DNA of 6,782 nt from Victivallaceae bacterium. Its GTDB lineage: Bacteria > Verrucomicrobiota > Lentisphaeria > Victivallales > Victivallaceae. Within the stretch, counting starts at the first letter, position 1, and each line of letters opens with the position of its first letter. Positions 5,654 to 6,782 of the stretch are shown here, piece by piece. The notes under the pieces are model-generated. The model saw only the letters and a program-made list of their open reading frames with translations, had not been told where the DNA came from and did no database searches. Location of the stretch: NCBI GenBank assembly GCA_028717165.1, contig JAQUOK010000171.1, forward strand, positions 1 through 6,782, given 5' to 3'. Made by a program: the position numbers and the translations under genes.

Positions 5654-6782
5654 CTACAACTCCGAACTTATCCGCATCGAACAGAAATCCGGGCCGCACA
5701 TGGTGCAGTAATGTTTTTTGCCCTCCTGCGGCGGTTTTTCCGTAATATTCTGTTCACGGAGGGATTCGTCCCGCAATTCGCGGGCGCGGGCGGGATCAAG
5801 CGCCAGGTCGAATTGTTTCTCCCAGTCAAATTCGGCGCGGGCATCGCTGATGGCGTCATCACGTTTCCTGGCGCCGGGGAGTTTCAGCCCGACATCCGCC
5901 GCATGCGCCGCTATTTTGTAAGCGATCACGCCGTTGCGGACGTCTTCGGCGTTCGGCAGTCCCAGATGCTCCTTGGGAGTGACATAGCAAAGCATGGCCG
6001 CGCCGTGAAAAGCGCCGAGAGCGGCGCCGATCGCGCTGGTGATATGGTCATAACCCGGAGCGCAGTCCACAACCACCGGGCCGAGTATATAGAAAGGCGC
6101 GTCGTCACACAATTCCTGTTCGCGTTTCATATTCATTTCGATCTCGTCCAGGGGAATATGTCCCGGGCCTTCGACCATGACCTGGACTTCGGCGTTACGG
6201 CAGCGGCCGACAAGCTCGCCCAGCACCCCGAGTTCCGCGAACTGAGCGGCGTCGCTGGCGTCGGCAAGACATCCCGGACGCATACCGTCCCCAAGCGAAA
6301 TAGTCACGTCATGCTGTGCGCAGATTTCCAGGATTTTATCGAAGTTCGTATAATACAGATTTTCACGCTGGTGGGTCATCATCCACTTAGCGATGATCGA
6401 GCCGCCGCGGCTGACGATCCGCAGTTTGCGTTTTTTCGCCAGCGGAACATGCGCCATCAGGAGCCCGGCGTGGATGGTAATATAATCGACCCCCTGTTCG
6501 GCCTGCTCGCGGATCACGTCAACAATAAGTTCATCATTGAGTTCTTCAGAATTTTTTACCCGCGAAAGCGCCTCGTAGACCGGAACCGTCCCGATCGGTG
6601 CGGTACTGTTGCCGATAATGGTTTTCCTGATATTCACTATATTGGCGCCGGTGCTCAGATCCATAACCGTATCGGCGCCGTAGCGCAGGGCGGTACGCAG
6701 TTTTTCAAGCTCCTGCTGCGGGCAGCTCGAGAGAGTCGAATTACCGATATTGGCGTTAATTTTGGTGGTCAGGCTGCGCCCG
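5654..6782 (-). CDS. thiC: phosphomethylpyrimidine synthase ThiC, 5' end beyond window
   Basis: ThiC is a radical-SAM enzyme that rearranges aminoimidazole ribotide into HMP-phosphate, the pyrimidine half of thiamine. The frame is open from the right edge to TAG at 5656-5654, giving 375 visible residues. It starts inside the gene: before the internal Met at 6664 lie KINANIGNS and LRYGADTVMDLSTG, conserved ThiC sequence, so that Met is not the start. Further signatures are GTVPVYEAL, DYITIHAGL, SRGGS, DGMRPG, EGPGHIPLDEIEMN, LGPVVVDCAPGYDHITSAIG and CYVTPKEHLGLPN. The C-terminal CTMCGPDFC (5707-5681), a Cys-x2-Cys-x4-Cys motif, binds the [4Fe-4S] cluster. The protein ends about eight residues after it, as in short-form ThiC of roughly 430 residues, so about 50-70 N-terminal residues are probably missing. 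Any TPP riboswitch would lie outside the window. Confidence 0.97.
   Translation of the reverse strand, partial: GRSLTTKINANIGNSTLSSCPQQELEKLRTALRYGADTVMDLSTGANIVNIRKTIIGNSTAPIGTVPVYEALSRVKNSEELNDELIVDVIREQAEQGVDYITIHAGLLMAHVPLAKKRKLRIVSRGGSIIAKWMMTHQRENLYYTNFDKILEICAQHDVTISLGDGMRPGCLADASDAAQFAELGVLGELVGRCRNAEVQVMVEGPGHIPLDEIEMNMKREQELCDDAPFYILGPVVVDCAPGYDHITSAIGAALGAFHGAAMLCYVTPKEHLGLPNAEDVRNGVIAYKIAAHAADVGLKLPGARKRDDAISDARAEFDWEKQFDLALDPARARELRDESLREQNITEKPPQEGKKHYCTMCGPDFCSMRISSEL

Noticed and set aside
6662..6664. ATG at 6664 as the thiC start
   Set aside because: About 39 upstream residues in the same frame are conserved ThiC sequence, and the Met is the internal one of the TVMDLSTG motif.

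Overview
The window is about 6.8 kb of compact, chromosomal-looking bacterial sequence of moderate GC. It holds seven protein-coding genes; the first and the last run off the window edges. No tRNA, rRNA, CRISPR array, integrase, transposase or phage gene was seen. The taxon cannot be fixed. The metX-metW pair, a CE7 esterase, a short-type ThiC ending, a complete CmoA/CmoB pair and GTAG-headed hairpin repeats would fit a gamma-proteobacterium-like or PVC-group (Lentisphaerae/Verrucomicrobia-like) genome. This is inference only.

Layout from left to right. Positions 1-683 (minus) encode most of a two-domain DUF523 + DUF1722 protein (YbgA-like). The 303-bp gap 684-986 holds an AT-rich stretch with a 14-bp direct repeat, then two 30-nt GTAG-headed hairpins in opposite orientations, then a weak terminator-like structure. 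Positions 987-2686 (minus) are cmoA and cmoB, overlapping by 4 nt (ATGA). A 136-bp AT-rich divergent intergenic region (2687-2822) contains a perfect 18-bp palindrome and several AAATTC/GAATTT half-sites. Positions 2823-4596 (plus) are metX and metW, overlapping by 11 nt. Positions 4654-5625 (plus) encode a CE7-type acetyl esterase. A short convergent gap (5626-5653) separates it from thiC on the minus strand, whose 5' part lies beyond the right edge.

How the genes may fit together. MetX with MetW acylates homoserine and so feeds methionine and SAM synthesis. CmoA uses SAM and prephenate to make carboxy-SAM, and CmoB uses that to finish cmo5U34 in tRNA anticodons. The divergent arrangement therefore places a SAM-supply pair beside a SAM-consuming tRNA-modification pair, possibly under shared control. 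ThiC (a radical-SAM pyrimidine synthase of thiamine synthesis), the esterase and the DUF523 protein have no evident pathway link to these.

No unknown multi-gene system is visible. The most notable unexplained structure is the inverted pair of hairpins at 850-942. Its two copies differ at eight positions, and those eight are exactly four compensated base pairs, as expected for a REP/BIME-type repeat family. Second is the palindrome and half-site array between cmoA and metX.
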